Shown: positions 29,504-39,128, numbered from the stretch's first letter. The stretch is 64,000 nt of DNA from Deltaproteobacteria bacterium (GCA_005879315.1 VBLC01000046.1:129424-193423); one strand, 5' to 3'. Translations and numbers: made by a program. Notes: generated by a model not told the origin, from the letters alone.

Positions 29504-31435
29504 ATGATTCCGATCGTTCTCAAGGTCTACGACGGCGGGAAGCTCAGGGCGTCCCGGTCCTTCCTTGCCGAGCGGATCCAGATGGGGAGTGGCCCAGCCG
29601 ACCTGGTGCTCGACGCGCCCTCGGTCGCGCCCAGCCACGCCGTGATCGAGATCGCGCAGGGAGGCGTCATCCTCCGCGCCGTCGGCGCCGCGCCCGTCTA
29701 CCTGAACGGCCAGCCCATCCTCGCGGCGCCGCTGCGCCACGGCGACCTCATCTCCATCGGTGAATTGCGCATCATGGTCGAGCTGCAGAAAGCCGCGCCG
29801 GCGTCATCGCCGATGAGGCGGCCGCGGCTGCAGCTCATCACCGGTTCGGGCGAGGAGCAGCCGAAGTTCGACTCCGCGCATGCCCAACCGTCGTTGCAGG
29901 TGGTACGCGAGGATGTCGCGCAGCCTTCCGCGCTGGGCGCCGAGAGCGACCAGGGCCTCCACGCGCGCGCCGAGAGCGACCTGGGCCTCCATGTGCTCGA
30001 GCCCGAGATGCCCGCGCCGGCGGCCGCGCCCGCAGTGGTGGAGAACGCCGCGCTGGCGCTGCCCGAAGAGGAGCCGCCGCCTCCGCCGGCGCAGGCTCTA
30101 CCTCCTCTTCCCGAGACGGCGACGCAGGGCGGCGAGTGCGCCGAGGTGGAGCTCTTCTGGCACGACACGCGGCTGAGCGTCTGGCAGCTGCAGCCGGGCG
30201 AGAAGTTCGTCGCTGGCACCGACCCTGGCTGCCACGCGCTGCTCTCCGGCGTCGACCGCGCAGTGGTGCTGCGCAGCGACGTCAACGGCTGGACGGTCGC
30301 GGTTCCGCGCCCGCTCTCCATCACTCTCGAAGAGGGTGGCCGCACGGTGGGCGGACCCGAGCTTCTCGTGCGCGGTCGCAGCCAGGCCGACGCGCAGGGC
30401 CTGGTGGTCCCGCTGCCGCAGCGGGCGGTCGCGCTGCTCTCCAGCGGCGAACTGGCGCTGCGCATCCGCCGTGTCCGCAGCGCCGCGCGCGCGGGCTCCG
30501 AGCGCACCGATTGGAAAGGCGTCCTGGTCGCCTCGCTGGCGGCCCTGGCGATGATGTTCGGACTCCGGCTCTGGTCCAACTCGGTGCCGGTCAAGACCGT
30601 CGGCGAGCCCGAGCTGATCAAGTCCCGCCCGCTGGCGGTGCGCAGCGTGATCAAGCCCGTCGAGGCGCCCATCAAGAAGACGGAGCAGAACCAGGGCCGC
30701 AAGGATCCCGGCCAGGCCGTCGCCCGCCACATGGGGCCGGAAGGCCAGGCCGGCACCAAGACCGCTCCGCGCAGGGATGCGCGCGCCGAGCGCAAGATGG
30801 ACGACCGGGCGCTCCTCGCCCAGACCGGACTGCTCAAGGCTCTCGGCGCGGGCAAAGGAACCAACGACGTCTTCGGCGTGGCGTTGGAGAAGGGCACCGT
30901 CGACGCCATGGGCCACCTCACCGGCCCGCGTGTGGGCGACGCTCGCGGCGACGGCGGCATGGGCCTCAAGTCGCTCGGCGGCAAGGGTGGCGGCGGCGAC
31001 GGCTCGGGCCTCGGCCTGGCGCGCATCGGCACCAACGGCATCGGCGGCGGCTTCGCCAACTACGGCGACGGCAAGGGCGGCCTGCACGGCAAGGAGGACG
31101 GCGACATCGGCCTCGGCCCCGGCAAGCCACAGGTGGTCGGACAGATCGACCCCGAGCTGATCCGCAAAGTCGTCCACGACCACCGCGCGCAGATCCGCAC
31201 CTGCTACGAGACGCAGCTCAACACCCGGCCGACGCTGGCGGGCAAGCTTGTCTCCGCCTGGACCATCGACCCGAGCGGCGTGGTCACCGAGGCCCACACG
31301 CAGGAGAGCACGCTGCACGACCATGCGGTCGAGCAGTGCGTGGCGAGCAAGATCAAGACCTGGCGCTTCCCCATCCCCAAGGGCGGCGGCGAGGTCTTCG
31401 TCACCTATCCCTTCATCTTCACGCCGGGAGGCTGA
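29504..31435 (+). CDS. gltG: FHA-TM-TonB-like protein, GltG-like (AgmX/PglI-type C-terminus)
   Basis: N-terminal FHA-like fold, single TM, Gly-rich linker, C-terminal RTCYETQLNTRPTLAGKLVSAWTIDPSGVVTEAHTQESTLHDHAVEQCVASKIKTWRFPIPKGG. Confidence 0.7.
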   Translation: MIPIVLKVYDGGKLRASRSFLAERIQMGSGPADLVLDAPSVAPSHAVIEIAQGGVILRAVGAAPVYLNGQPILAAPLRHGDLISIGELRIMVELQKAAPASSPMRRPRLQLITGSGEEQPKFDSAHAQPSLQVVREDVAQPSALGAESDQGLHARAESDLGLHVLEPEMPAPAAAPAVVENAALALPEEEPPPPPAQALPPLPETATQGGECAEVELFWHDTRLSVWQLQPGEKFVAGTDPGCHALLSGVDRAVVLRSDVNGWTVAVPRPLSITLEEGGRTVGGPELLVRGRSQADAQGLVVPLPQRAVALLSSGELALRIRRVRSAARAGSERTDWKGVLVASLAALAMMFGLRLWSNSVPVKTVGEPELIKSRPLAVRSVIKPVEAPIKKTEQNQGRKDPGQAVARHMGPEGQAGTKTAPRRDARAERKMDDRALLAQTGLLKALGAGKGTNDVFGVALEKGTVDAMGHLTGPRVGDARGDGGMGLKSLGGKGGGGDGSGLGLARIGTNGIGGGFANYGDGKGGLHGKEDGDIGLGPGKPQVVGQIDPELIRKVVHDHRAQIRTCYETQLNTRPTLAGKLVSAWTIDPSGVVTEAHTQESTLHDHAVEQCVASKIKTWRFPIPKGGGEVFVTYPFIFTPGG

Positions 31436-31438
31436 TCG

Positions 31439-31900
31439 ATGCTGCTCGCTCTCTTCCTCGCTGCCGCGCAGCCCTGGCTGCAGATGGAGGCCGGCCCGAT
31501 GTTCCTGCGCAACGGCGGCGGCGGGCCTCTCTTGCGGGTTTCGGTGGGCCAGCAATTTGCCGAACGACTCGGCGGAGAGCTGTGGCTGACCGCCGGGCTG
31601 CAGGGCCCAGCCGGCGGAGCGCGGGGCGATAGCGCGGTCCTGGGCGGAGGCGCGGGCGGGCGCGTGCTCCTGCGCTCCTTCGGCGAAGAAGGCAAGCTGG
31701 GCCTCTGGGCGCGAGCCGGGGTGGGCTGGTCGGCGGCCGCGGCCGGCAACGACGGCCAGGGACCCTCGGCATTCGGCGGCGCGCTGCTCTCCTTCCAGCC
31801 GTTCATGAAACGATTCACCGTCGGCCTCGAGGCCGACGCGCTCGCCTTCCGCAGGAACGTCGGGTTCGCCGTCCTGCCCTCCCTGCGCTGCAGTTTCTAG
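31439..31900 (+). CDS. gltH: Small outer-membrane beta-barrel-like protein, GltH-like
   Basis: Signal peptide, amphipathic beta pattern, terminal aromatic (CSF); directly follows GltG-like gene. Confidence 0.5.
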   Translation: MLLALFLAAAQPWLQMEAGPMFLRNGGGGPLLRVSVGQQFAERLGGELWLTAGLQGPAGGARGDSAVLGGGAGGRVLLRSFGEEGKLGLWARAGVGWSAAAAGNDGQGPSAFGGALLSFQPFMKRFTVGLEADALAFRRNVGFAVLPSLRCSF

Positions 31901-31921
31901 CTCTGCGAGGCCCGGGCCGGG

Positions 31922-33013
31922 GTGTATGCTGCGCCCCCGGTGATCGTCCACCCGCCCATCCCCTTGCCCGACCGGTGGTCGCTCGGCGACCTCGAGCGCT
32001 TGCGGCTCATCCTTCGCGGCGGCTCGGTGATCGAATGGCGCCGGCTGCACTTCCGCGACAAGGCGGAAGTGGACCGCTACCTCCGCCTCTGTCTCTTCGA
32101 GCCGGACGATCCCTTCGACCGCGCCCGCCTGCAGCGCATCCTCGACGAGGCAGTCGACTACCTGCGCACCACCTTCCGCTACGCGGTGGCCGAGGAGGTG
32201 GCCAATCCGCAGCAGCTCCAGGATCTGTTCCTGCTGGCCTCCGGCGTGGGCGATCCCAAGCTGCGTCGCATCGCCTGCCTCGTGCTCAAGGTGATGCACG
32301 TCGTCCACCACGTCGAGGCGCGAGGCCTCCTGCATCGGGCGCGCGTCAGCGAGGAAGAGCTCTGCCAGATGGTCACGCAGCGGGTCGACTCGGCCATCGC
32401 GCAGCTCCGCCGCGAGGGCCTGCCCATCATCGCCGCGGCGGGCAGCGTGAAGACCCGACACAGCGTCATCACCAAGCTTCTCGCCAAGAAGGAGACGCTG
32501 GCGGCGCAGATCTACGACCGGGTCCGCTATCTCGTCGTGACCGCCGACCGCGAGCACGTCCTGCCCGTCCTGGTGCGGCTCTGCGATCTGCTCATCCCGT
32601 TCAACTTCGTCGTCCCCGGGCAGTCGCAGAACACGCTCTTCTCCTTTCGCAAGCTGGTGCGCGAGTCGGCCCAGCTGCGTGCGCTCGCTCCGGAGCTGCA
32701 AGTCGGCCTGCATCTCGAGGAGCACGACCGGAAGAACGGTGGCACCAACGAGTTCTCCGGCAACTCCTACCGCGTGCTCAACTTCGTGGTGGATCTGCCG
32801 GTGCGCCTGCCCGACCATGTGGTCGAGGCGGGCGATGGCCGCATCGCCTTCTGCATGGTCGAGCTGCAACTGGTCGACCGCGACACCAGCGCCGGGAACG
32901 AGAAGGGCGAGAACGCTCACTCGCGCTACAAGAAGCGGCAGCTGCGCACCGTGCTGCGCCGGCTCTCGCGCGGACTCGTTCTGCCCAAGGGGATGAAGCC
33001 CGCACCCAGGTGA
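31922..33013 (+). CDS. Conserved hypothetical (possibly TIGR04552-type) with RelA/SpoT-synthetase-like motifs
   Basis: SVKTRHSVITKLLAKK...QIYDRVRYLVVTADREHVLPVL...GNSYRVLNFVVDLPV...CMVELQLVDRD...ENAHSRYKK. Confidence 0.6.
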   Translation: MYAAPPVIVHPPIPLPDRWSLGDLERLRLILRGGSVIEWRRLHFRDKAEVDRYLRLCLFEPDDPFDRARLQRILDEAVDYLRTTFRYAVAEEVANPQQLQDLFLLASGVGDPKLRRIACLVLKVMHVVHHVEARGLLHRARVSEEELCQMVTQRVDSAIAQLRREGLPIIAAAGSVKTRHSVITKLLAKKETLAAQIYDRVRYLVVTADREHVLPVLVRLCDLLIPFNFVVPGQSQNTLFSFRKLVRESAQLRALAPELQVGLHLEEHDRKNGGTNEFSGNSYRVLNFVVDLPVRLPDHVVEAGDGRIAFCMVELQLVDRDTSAGNEKGENAHSRYKKRQLRTVLRRLSRGLVLPKGMKPAPR

Positions 33014-33067
33014 GCGCTTGCAGTTGACGGGCGGGATTCTTCGCGATAGTCGCGCAGGTCCCGCGAG

Positions 33068-33143
33068 GGCACCGTCGCCAAGTTGGTAAGGCAAGGGACT
33101 GCAAATCCCTCATACCCCGGTTCGAATCCGGGCGGTGCCTCCA
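33068..33143 (+). tRNA. tRNA-Cys (GCA)
   Basis: Acceptor GGCACCG/CGGTGCC, anticodon arm AGGGA-CTGCAAA-TCCCT, T-arm CCCGG-TTCGAAT-CCGGG, encoded CCA. Confidence 0.97.
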
Positions 33144-35804
33144 CTAAACGGAGATCTCGCGCAGACCCCGGGCGGCGATCGGCGTGCGCGGCAAGATGGC
33201 GTGGAACACGCTCCCTTGCCTCGGCGTGCTGCGAACTCCCACCGATCCCCCCTGGGCTTCGACGAGGCGCTTGGTGAACGCAAGACCGAGCCCGGTGCCG
33301 CCGTACTTCTTGTTGAACCCGGCGTCGAGCTGCTGGAATTCGACGAAGAGGCGGCGCAGGTCCTCCGGCTTGATGCCGACTCCGGAGTCCTGCACCTCCA
33401 GCAGGAACGCGTCCACCCCTTCCGGCCGCGCCCGGACCACGACCGATCCGTCCGGCGGTGTGAACTTGAGGGCGTTGGAGAGGTAGTTGTAGAGCACCTG
33501 CTTGAGGCGGGTCGGATCGGCGAGGACGGGCCCGACCGCTTCATCGACCTCCATGCGAACCTGGATGCGGCCGCTCACCGCCGCGGGTTCCAGGCTGGAG
33601 ATCACCTCACCCACGATTTCGGGAATGTCGATCGGCTCGGGGTGGAGAATCAGCTTGCCCGATTCGAGCTTCACCAGATCGAGCACGTCGTTGATCAGGC
33701 GCAGCAAGTGACGGCCGCCGCTGAGAACGTGACTGAGGAACTCGTCTTGCTTGAGCGAGAGGGGCCCCACCTCGCCGGACTGAACGAGCTCGGTGAAGCC
33801 GAGGATCGCATTGAGCGGGGTCCGCAACTCGTGCGACATGTTGGCGAGGAACTCGCTCTTCATCCGGGACGCCTCGAGCAAGCGGTGGTTCTCCGCCTCG
33901 GCCCGCTGCATCTTCAGCCGCTTGTCTTCCTCGGAGGCCGCCAGCGCCTTGGCCAGCTCGTCCGACCGTTTCTTCTCGGTGATGTCGCGCCCCGTGCCCC
34001 GATAGCCGCGGAAGGTGCCGTCCTCGACCACGATGGGCATTCCGCTGATGCTGAGGTACTGCATCTCTCCGTCCGCGCCGGTGTGACGGCACTCGAAATC
34101 GCGGAACGTCTTGCGGCCGGCCATGGCCGCCTTGAGCTCGTCCCAGGAACCCGACGCCGGCGTAGTGTCGGGCAACTCCCAGAGGGCCTTGCCGAGCGAG
34201 TTCTCGGCCGTGTAACCCGACTTGGCCTGGGCCGCGTCGGACAGGCTGATGAAGTGCAGGCCCGCGTCCTGCTCCCAGTACCAATCCGAGGACAGCTCGG
34301 TCAGGCTGCGGAAGCGCGCTTCGCTCTCGCGCACGGCCTGCTCGGCGCGGGCGCGTTTGGTCACGTCGGTGTAGATGCTGACGGCGCCAGTGCCTGGAAC
34401 CCGGTATCCTCTGATCTCGAGAATGGTTCCATCCGGGCGCTCGTGCTCGAAGTGATGCGCCTCGAAGCGGCGCGCTTGATCGACGAGCACCCGCACTTGC
34501 TCCTCGCCATCGCCGGGCCCGTAGTCACCTCTCCGCACGCCGTAGCGAATGAACTCTTCGAATGAGGTACCCGGCTTGCAGAGAGCTTCGGGGAAATCGA
34601 GCAGCTCGCCGAATCGACGATTCGTGGCGATCACTTTCAGATTGTCGTCCGCGATGCTGATTCCCTGGTCCATGTACTCGAAGGTCTTCTCCAGCACGTC
34701 CTTGCTCTGGCGCAGTCGGATGAGCAACACGCAGCCGGCGATGGCGAGGGCGAGACCGACCGCGAAGCCAGGCAGGACGCGCGGGAGCACGCTGAGGACG
34801 GTGACTTCGACCTCGCTCTGCGGAACGTGCGCCACGATCGTGCCCCGAAGCATGGGGAAACGGCGCGAGGCGGCCAGGTTCGCGACGTGGTTGGTCGGCG
34901 AGGTGGGGCGCCAGAAGACCTTGCGCTCGTCGCCCTGGATCTCTTGAAACGGGAACGGGATCACGTCGTTGATCAGCTCCGCGGTCCGTTCCTGGAACCG
35001 CCGGCTCGACAGCATGGCGCGCTTCGCCTCATCCGACAGGGGCACGCTCGGATGAAAGAGGAGTTTCGGGTTCTTGCTATGGGCGACGCGGATTCCGTAC
35101 TGATCGAAGAGGGCAGAGAAGCTGCCCCGCCCGGCCGTGTCGTTCGCGGCTCGCAGTACCGCCCACAGCGCCTCTGCGCGGACGGAGAGGAAATAAACGC
35201 CGACGACGAGCCCGGCGGCCGATCGCACCGGCGCCGCGAAATTCACGGACGGCGTGTTACCGGTTTCTGCGGAGCTGATGAAGACGTCGGAAGTCGCCTC
35301 GACGCCGATGAGCGCACTCTGGAACTCCGGCCGCTCGCCGAGGTTCTTTCCGAGGAGGGGCCGCTCCGTGGCCGCGATGACTCTTCCGGCGGGGTCGAGC
35401 AGGCCCAGGCCGCGGATGGCGGGGCCTTCGCCGCGAAACACGTCGAGGCGGTCCTCGATCGAGGGCAGACTGCTGCGCCGCATCGCGGGCGAGCGGGCGC
35501 AGAAGGCTACGATCGCCTGGTCCCGCGCCGCGCGCGAGGCCGCCGCCTGGTACCCGCCGTACATGGCCTCCAGCGTGTGGCCCACCTCGTCGACGCGCGC
35601 CTGCAGAACGGCGACGTTGGCCGAGCGCACCAGGGATCGTTCGCGCTGCAGGCCGAACCAGGTCACGAGCAGCGGCGGCAAGACCAGGCCGACGAGCAGG
35701 AAGGTCAACAGCTTGCGGTGCAATCGCCAACGGCGGAGATCGACCGGGGAGACGTGCTGCTCCTCTGCTCCCGGCCTGCTCTCTGGCACAGCGTTCTCGG
35801 CCAT
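33144..35804 (-). CDS. Sensor histidine kinase with periplasmic sensor and PAS domains
   Basis: MKSEFLANMSHELRTPLNAILGFTELV (H-box), N/G boxes (YNYLSNALKFTP, DSGVGIKPEDL, GTGLGLAFTKRLVEAQGG), two TM, PAS regions. Confidence 0.93.
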   Translation of the reverse strand: MAENAVPESRPGAEEQHVSPVDLRRWRLHRKLLTFLLVGLVLPPLLVTWFGLQRERSLVRSANVAVLQARVDEVGHTLEAMYGGYQAAASRAARDQAIVAFCARSPAMRRSSLPSIEDRLDVFRGEGPAIRGLGLLDPAGRVIAATERPLLGKNLGERPEFQSALIGVEATSDVFISSAETGNTPSVNFAAPVRSAAGLVVGVYFLSVRAEALWAVLRAANDTAGRGSFSALFDQYGIRVAHSKNPKLLFHPSVPLSDEAKRAMLSSRRFQERTAELINDVIPFPFQEIQGDERKVFWRPTSPTNHVANLAASRRFPMLRGTIVAHVPQSEVEVTVLSVLPRVLPGFAVGLALAIAGCVLLIRLRQSKDVLEKTFEYMDQGISIADDNLKVIATNRRFGELLDFPEALCKPGTSFEEFIRYGVRRGDYGPGDGEEQVRVLVDQARRFEAHHFEHERPDGTILEIRGYRVPGTGAVSIYTDVTKRARAEQAVRESEARFRSLTELSSDWYWEQDAGLHFISLSDAAQAKSGYTAENSLGKALWELPDTTPASGSWDELKAAMAGRKTFRDFECRHTGADGEMQYLSISGMPIVVEDGTFRGYRGTGRDITEKKRSDELAKALAASEEDKRLKMQRAEAENHRLLEASRMKSEFLANMSHELRTPLNAILGFTELVQSGEVGPLSLKQDEFLSHVLSGGRHLLRLINDVLDLVKLESGKLILHPEPIDIPEIVGEVISSLEPAAVSGRIQVRMEVDEAVGPVLADPTRLKQVLYNYLSNALKFTPPDGSVVVRARPEGVDAFLLEVQDSGVGIKPEDLRRLFVEFQQLDAGFNKKYGGTGLGLAFTKRLVEAQGGSVGVRSTPRQGSVFHAILPRTPIAARGLREISV

Positions 35805-35997
35805 CGCGATCCTCCATCAGGTACTCAGCAAGCAGTGGGCCAAGCAGGCAACCGTACGAGACCGCTCGCCGCAGGAGGCGGCACGCTCTTGGCGCGCGCG
35901 GATAGGGAAAGGGCGCACAGCGCACGACAGGACTCTGGCGTCGGCACCATGGTGTCGGAGCAGGAGATGCGGACCGCGCCCGGCGCTGAGGCCGGGC

Positions 35998-36648
35998 TCA
36001 GTAGGCGGGCGCGCCGGCCGAGAGCGGCTGCATCCAGCGGCTGAACCATTCCGTGGCCAGCCGCGAGACTTCCTCGAGCGCGCCGGGCTCCTCGAACAGA
36101 TGCGTCGCGCCGCGCACCAGCACCATCTCCTTCTCGACCCGCAGCTGATCGAAGGCCTGGCGGTTCAGCTCGATCACCACTCCGTCGCGGCTCCCGACGA
36201 TGAGCAGCGTCGGGGCCTGCACGTCGCGCAGCGCTGGCCCGGCCAGGTCTGGCCGCCCGCCGCGCGAGACCACCGCGGCGATCCCGCGCGGCCGCATCGC
36301 CGCCGCGATCAATGCCGCCGCCGCCCCGGTGCTGGCGCCGAAATAGCCGACCGGCAGATCGGCCAGCTCGCCCGGCAGGGACTCGCGCAATCCCGCCAGC
36401 CGCCTCGCAAGCAGCATGACGTCGAAGCGGAGATGCTTCGTGTAGCGCTCCTCGATCTCTTCCTCTTCCGTGAGCAGGTCGAGCAAGAGCGTCCCGAAGC
36501 CCGCTTCGTTCAAGTCAGCGGCCACCGCGCGGTTTCGCGGGCTCAGCCGGCTGCTGCCGCTGCCGTGCGCGAACAAGATCAGCCCGCGCGCACCCGAGGG
36601 AAGATGCAGATCGCCTTCCAGCTCCACGCCGCCGGCAGCGAAGCGCAT
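35998..36648 (-). CDS. Alpha/beta hydrolase (dienelactone-hydrolase-like)
   Basis: LILFAHGSGSSRLSPRN, GYFGASTGAAAAL (GxSxG), ATHLFEEPG. Confidence 0.85.
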   Translation of the reverse strand: MRFAAGGVELEGDLHLPSGARGLILFAHGSGSSRLSPRNRAVAADLNEAGFGTLLLDLLTEEEEIEERYTKHLRFDVMLLARRLAGLRESLPGELADLPVGYFGASTGAAAALIAAAMRPRGIAAVVSRGGRPDLAGPALRDVQAPTLLIVGSRDGVVIELNRQAFDQLRVEKEMVLVRGATHLFEEPGALEEVSRLATEWFSRWMQPLSAGAPAY

Positions 36649-37310
36649 CAGCGCACCTCCTCCGGCTGCCCGCCGCCGCTGGCGAGCAGCTGGTGCACTT
36701 CCTCGTCCGTGGTCTGCGAGAAGTCGTCGTACCAGAGGCCGACGGCGCGGAAGGGTTCGGGGGTCGCGCCGCAGACGATGTCGTCCACCTCGGCGCGGAT
36801 GCTCTCGCAGGTCGAGGCCGCCGCGATGGGCACTGCCACCACCAGCTCGCGCGGCCGCAATTGCCGAAGCGCCTGCACCGCTGCGCGCATCGACGAGCCG
36901 GTCGCGAGGCCGTCGTCGACGAGGATGACGACCTTGCCCTCGACCTGCGCCGGGGGGCGTCCGTCGCGGTAGGAGCGCTCGCGCCGGATCAGCTCGCGCA
37001 GCTCGTCGGCCGCGACGCGCGAGAGGGTCCCCTCGTCGATCCCGAGCGCGTCGACCACTTCGTGGTTGAGCACCACGATCCCTCCGCTGGCGAGCGCGCC
37101 CATCGCCAGCTCCTCCTGGCCGGGCACACCCAGCTTGCGGACGACGAAGACATCGAGCGGCGCACGGAGCCGCTGCGCGATCTCCCACGCCACCGGCACT
37201 CCCCCGCGCGGGAGCGCCAACACGACGACGTCCGTCCGCCCCTGGTACTTGCCCGCCAGCGCCTGGGCGAGGACCCGCCCTCCGTGCCGCCGATCGCGGT
37301 AGAGAGCCAT
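36648..37310 (-). CDS. Phosphoribosyltransferase
   Basis: VVILVDDGLATGSSMRAAVQALR (PRPP motif), LALPRGGVPVAWEIAQRL. Confidence 0.88.
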   Translation of the reverse strand: MALYRDRRHGGRVLAQALAGKYQGRTDVVVLALPRGGVPVAWEIAQRLRAPLDVFVVRKLGVPGQEELAMGALASGGIVVLNHEVVDALGIDEGTLSRVAADELRELIRRERSYRDGRPPAQVEGKVVILVDDGLATGSSMRAAVQALRQLRPRELVVAVPIAAASTCESIRAEVDDIVCGATPEPFRAVGLWYDDFSQTTDEEVHQLLASGGGQPEEVR

Positions 37311-37404
37311 CGGGGAAAAGCTAGCGATGGTTTCGTCGGAGGCCCGGCCGCCGCCTCGGCAAACGCTGCGCTGCGCTCGCCTGCACGCTGTAGAATGCCC
37401 CGCC

Positions 37405-38847
37405 ATGGTGGGGACACTCACTCCCGCGATGGGGCTGAAGCGCAAGGCGCTCGCGCTGCCGCCGGGGCCGGCCCTCTACCTGGCGCTGCACTGCGATCAT
37501 CCCGCGGCGCCGCCCTCGCGCCATCTGCTCGTCGATGCCGACGTCGTCTTCATCGGCCGCGGTCCCTCGCGCAGCAACGCGCGCCTCGCCGAGGGGGGCC
37601 TGCGGCAACTCTCGCTCTACGTCGCCGACGACTGGATGTCGAGCCGCCACGCCACTCTCCGCCGCTCGGGCGAACGCTGGATCGTCGAGGACACGGGTTC
37701 GCGCAACGGGACCCTGCTCAACGGCCAGGCCTGCTCGCGCGCCGTGCTCAAGGATGGCGATCTGCTCGAGCTGGGCCACAGCATCCTCCTCTTCCGCGAG
37801 TCGGTGCCGCGCACGAGCGACGATGTGCCCGACCTCGACGCCTCCCGCCTTCATCCTCCCGCGCCGGGGCTGGCGACGATGGTGCCGGCGCTGTCGGCGG
37901 AAGTGGCGCGCCTCGGGACGGTCGCGCGCTCGGTCGTGTCGGTCGTCATCCACGGCGAGACGGGCAGCGGCAAGGAGCTGGCCGCGCGCGCCATCCATCT
38001 GCTCTCGGGGCGGAGCGGCTCCTTCGTGGCCGTCAACTGCGGCGGCATCGCCAAGACGCTGGTCGAGACGGAGCTGTTCGGCTACCGCAAAGGCGCCTTC
38101 TCCGGCGCCGACGAAGACCGCCCCGGGCTGATGCGCAGCGCGGACAAGGGCACGCTCTTTCTCGACGAGATCGCCGACCTGCCCGCGGCTGCGCAGGCCG
38201 CGCTCCTCCGCGCGCTGCAGGAGCACGAGGTGCTGCCGGTCGGCGCCACGCGGCCCGTCAAGATCGACGTGCGCGTGCTGGCCGCGACGCACTTCGACCT
38301 GCCCAAGCTGGTCGCTGAGGGACAGTTCCGCGCAGATCTCTTCGCCCGCATCTCCGGATTCACCGTCCGGCTGCCGCCGCTGCGCGAGCGGCGCGAGGAC
38401 CTCGGCATCCTGGCGGGCGACATCCTCCGCCGGCTGGCGCCTGACCTGCTCGACCGCGTCTCGCTCACCACCGACGCGGCTCGCGTTCTCTTCCGCCACG
38501 GATGGCCGCTCAACATCCGCGAGCTGGAGAAGTGCCTGGCCACCGCGCTCGTCCTGGCCGCGGGAGAGCCGATCGATCTTCCCCATCTGCCCGACTGGGC
38601 CCGCGGCGGCGCCCCCGGCCACAGGCAGCTCCTCGCGCCCGTTGCAGGGCCCGATCTCACCGGCCGCGAGGTCTCCGCCGACGACCAGCGGCAGCGCGAC
38701 GAGCTGGTCGCGCTCCTCAAGGAGCACCGCGGGAACATCTCCTCGATCGCCCGCGCGATGGGCAAGGCGCGCATGCAGGTGCAGCGCTGGCTGAAGCGCT
38801 TCGGGATCGATCCGCAGACTCGCACCCACGGCAGATCAGCTACTTGA
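37405..38847 (+). CDS. FHA-domain sigma54-dependent transcriptional activator (bEBP)
   Basis: FHA motif GRGPSRSNA...SSRHATLRRSGERWIVEDTGSRNGTLLNG; AAA+ GETGSGKELAARAIH, ELFGYRKGAFSGADE, GTLFLDEIADLP; C-terminal HTH. Confidence 0.92.
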   Translation: MVGTLTPAMGLKRKALALPPGPALYLALHCDHPAAPPSRHLLVDADVVFIGRGPSRSNARLAEGGLRQLSLYVADDWMSSRHATLRRSGERWIVEDTGSRNGTLLNGQACSRAVLKDGDLLELGHSILLFRESVPRTSDDVPDLDASRLHPPAPGLATMVPALSAEVARLGTVARSVVSVVIHGETGSGKELAARAIHLLSGRSGSFVAVNCGGIAKTLVETELFGYRKGAFSGADEDRPGLMRSADKGTLFLDEIADLPAAAQAALLRALQEHEVLPVGATRPVKIDVRVLAATHFDLPKLVAEGQFRADLFARISGFTVRLPPLRERREDLGILAGDILRRLAPDLLDRVSLTTDAARVLFRHGWPLNIRELEKCLATALVLAAGEPIDLPHLPDWARGGAPGHRQLLAPVAGPDLTGREVSADDQRQRDELVALLKEHRGNISSIARAMGKARMQVQRWLKRFGIDPQTRTHGRSAT

Positions 38848-38861
38848 CGTATCCGCTCCTC

Positions 38862-38877
38862 TGGCACGGCGGCTGCT
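38862..38877 (+). promoter_or_regulatory. Sigma54 -24/-12 promoter TGGCACG-GCGG-CTGCT
   Basis: Matches TGGCACG-N4-TTGCW with one mismatch; 38 bp upstream of a small ORF, just after a bEBP gene. Confidence 0.65.
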
Positions 38878-38914
38878 CTAGCCTCCTCCGCGAAGTCCTG
38901 CTGGAGGGAAGCAA

Positions 38915-39085
38915 ATGCTGAAGCTGATGCGTGAGTGGGGATTCCCGGTCGGTCTCCTCGGGCTCTGGGGCGTCGTCGCCGCCTACACCTTGCATGCGCT
39001 CGTCGGCCTGCAGACCACCCAAGTCCCCGTGATGCTGGCGCCGCCGGTGGTGATCGAAGTTCCCCGCGCGACCCACGGCTCCTGA
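38915..39085 (+). CDS. 56-aa single-TM membrane peptide (not in ORF track)
   Basis: ATG with upstream GGAGGGAA; translates MLKLMREWGFPVGLLGLWGVVAAYTLHALVGLQTTQVPVMLAPPVVIEVPRATHGS*. Confidence 0.6.
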   Translation: MLKLMREWGFPVGLLGLWGVVAAYTLHALVGLQTTQVPVMLAPPVVIEVPRATHGS

Positions 39086-39128
39086 TTCGTCGACCTCGCC
39101 GCTGCGCAGGTACTGAGCTTGCAGTCGC

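Noticed and set aside
35975-35997. GCCCGGC...GCCGGGC hairpin downstream of the hydrolase gene
   Set aside because: No U-tract on the relevant strand; too little to call a terminator.
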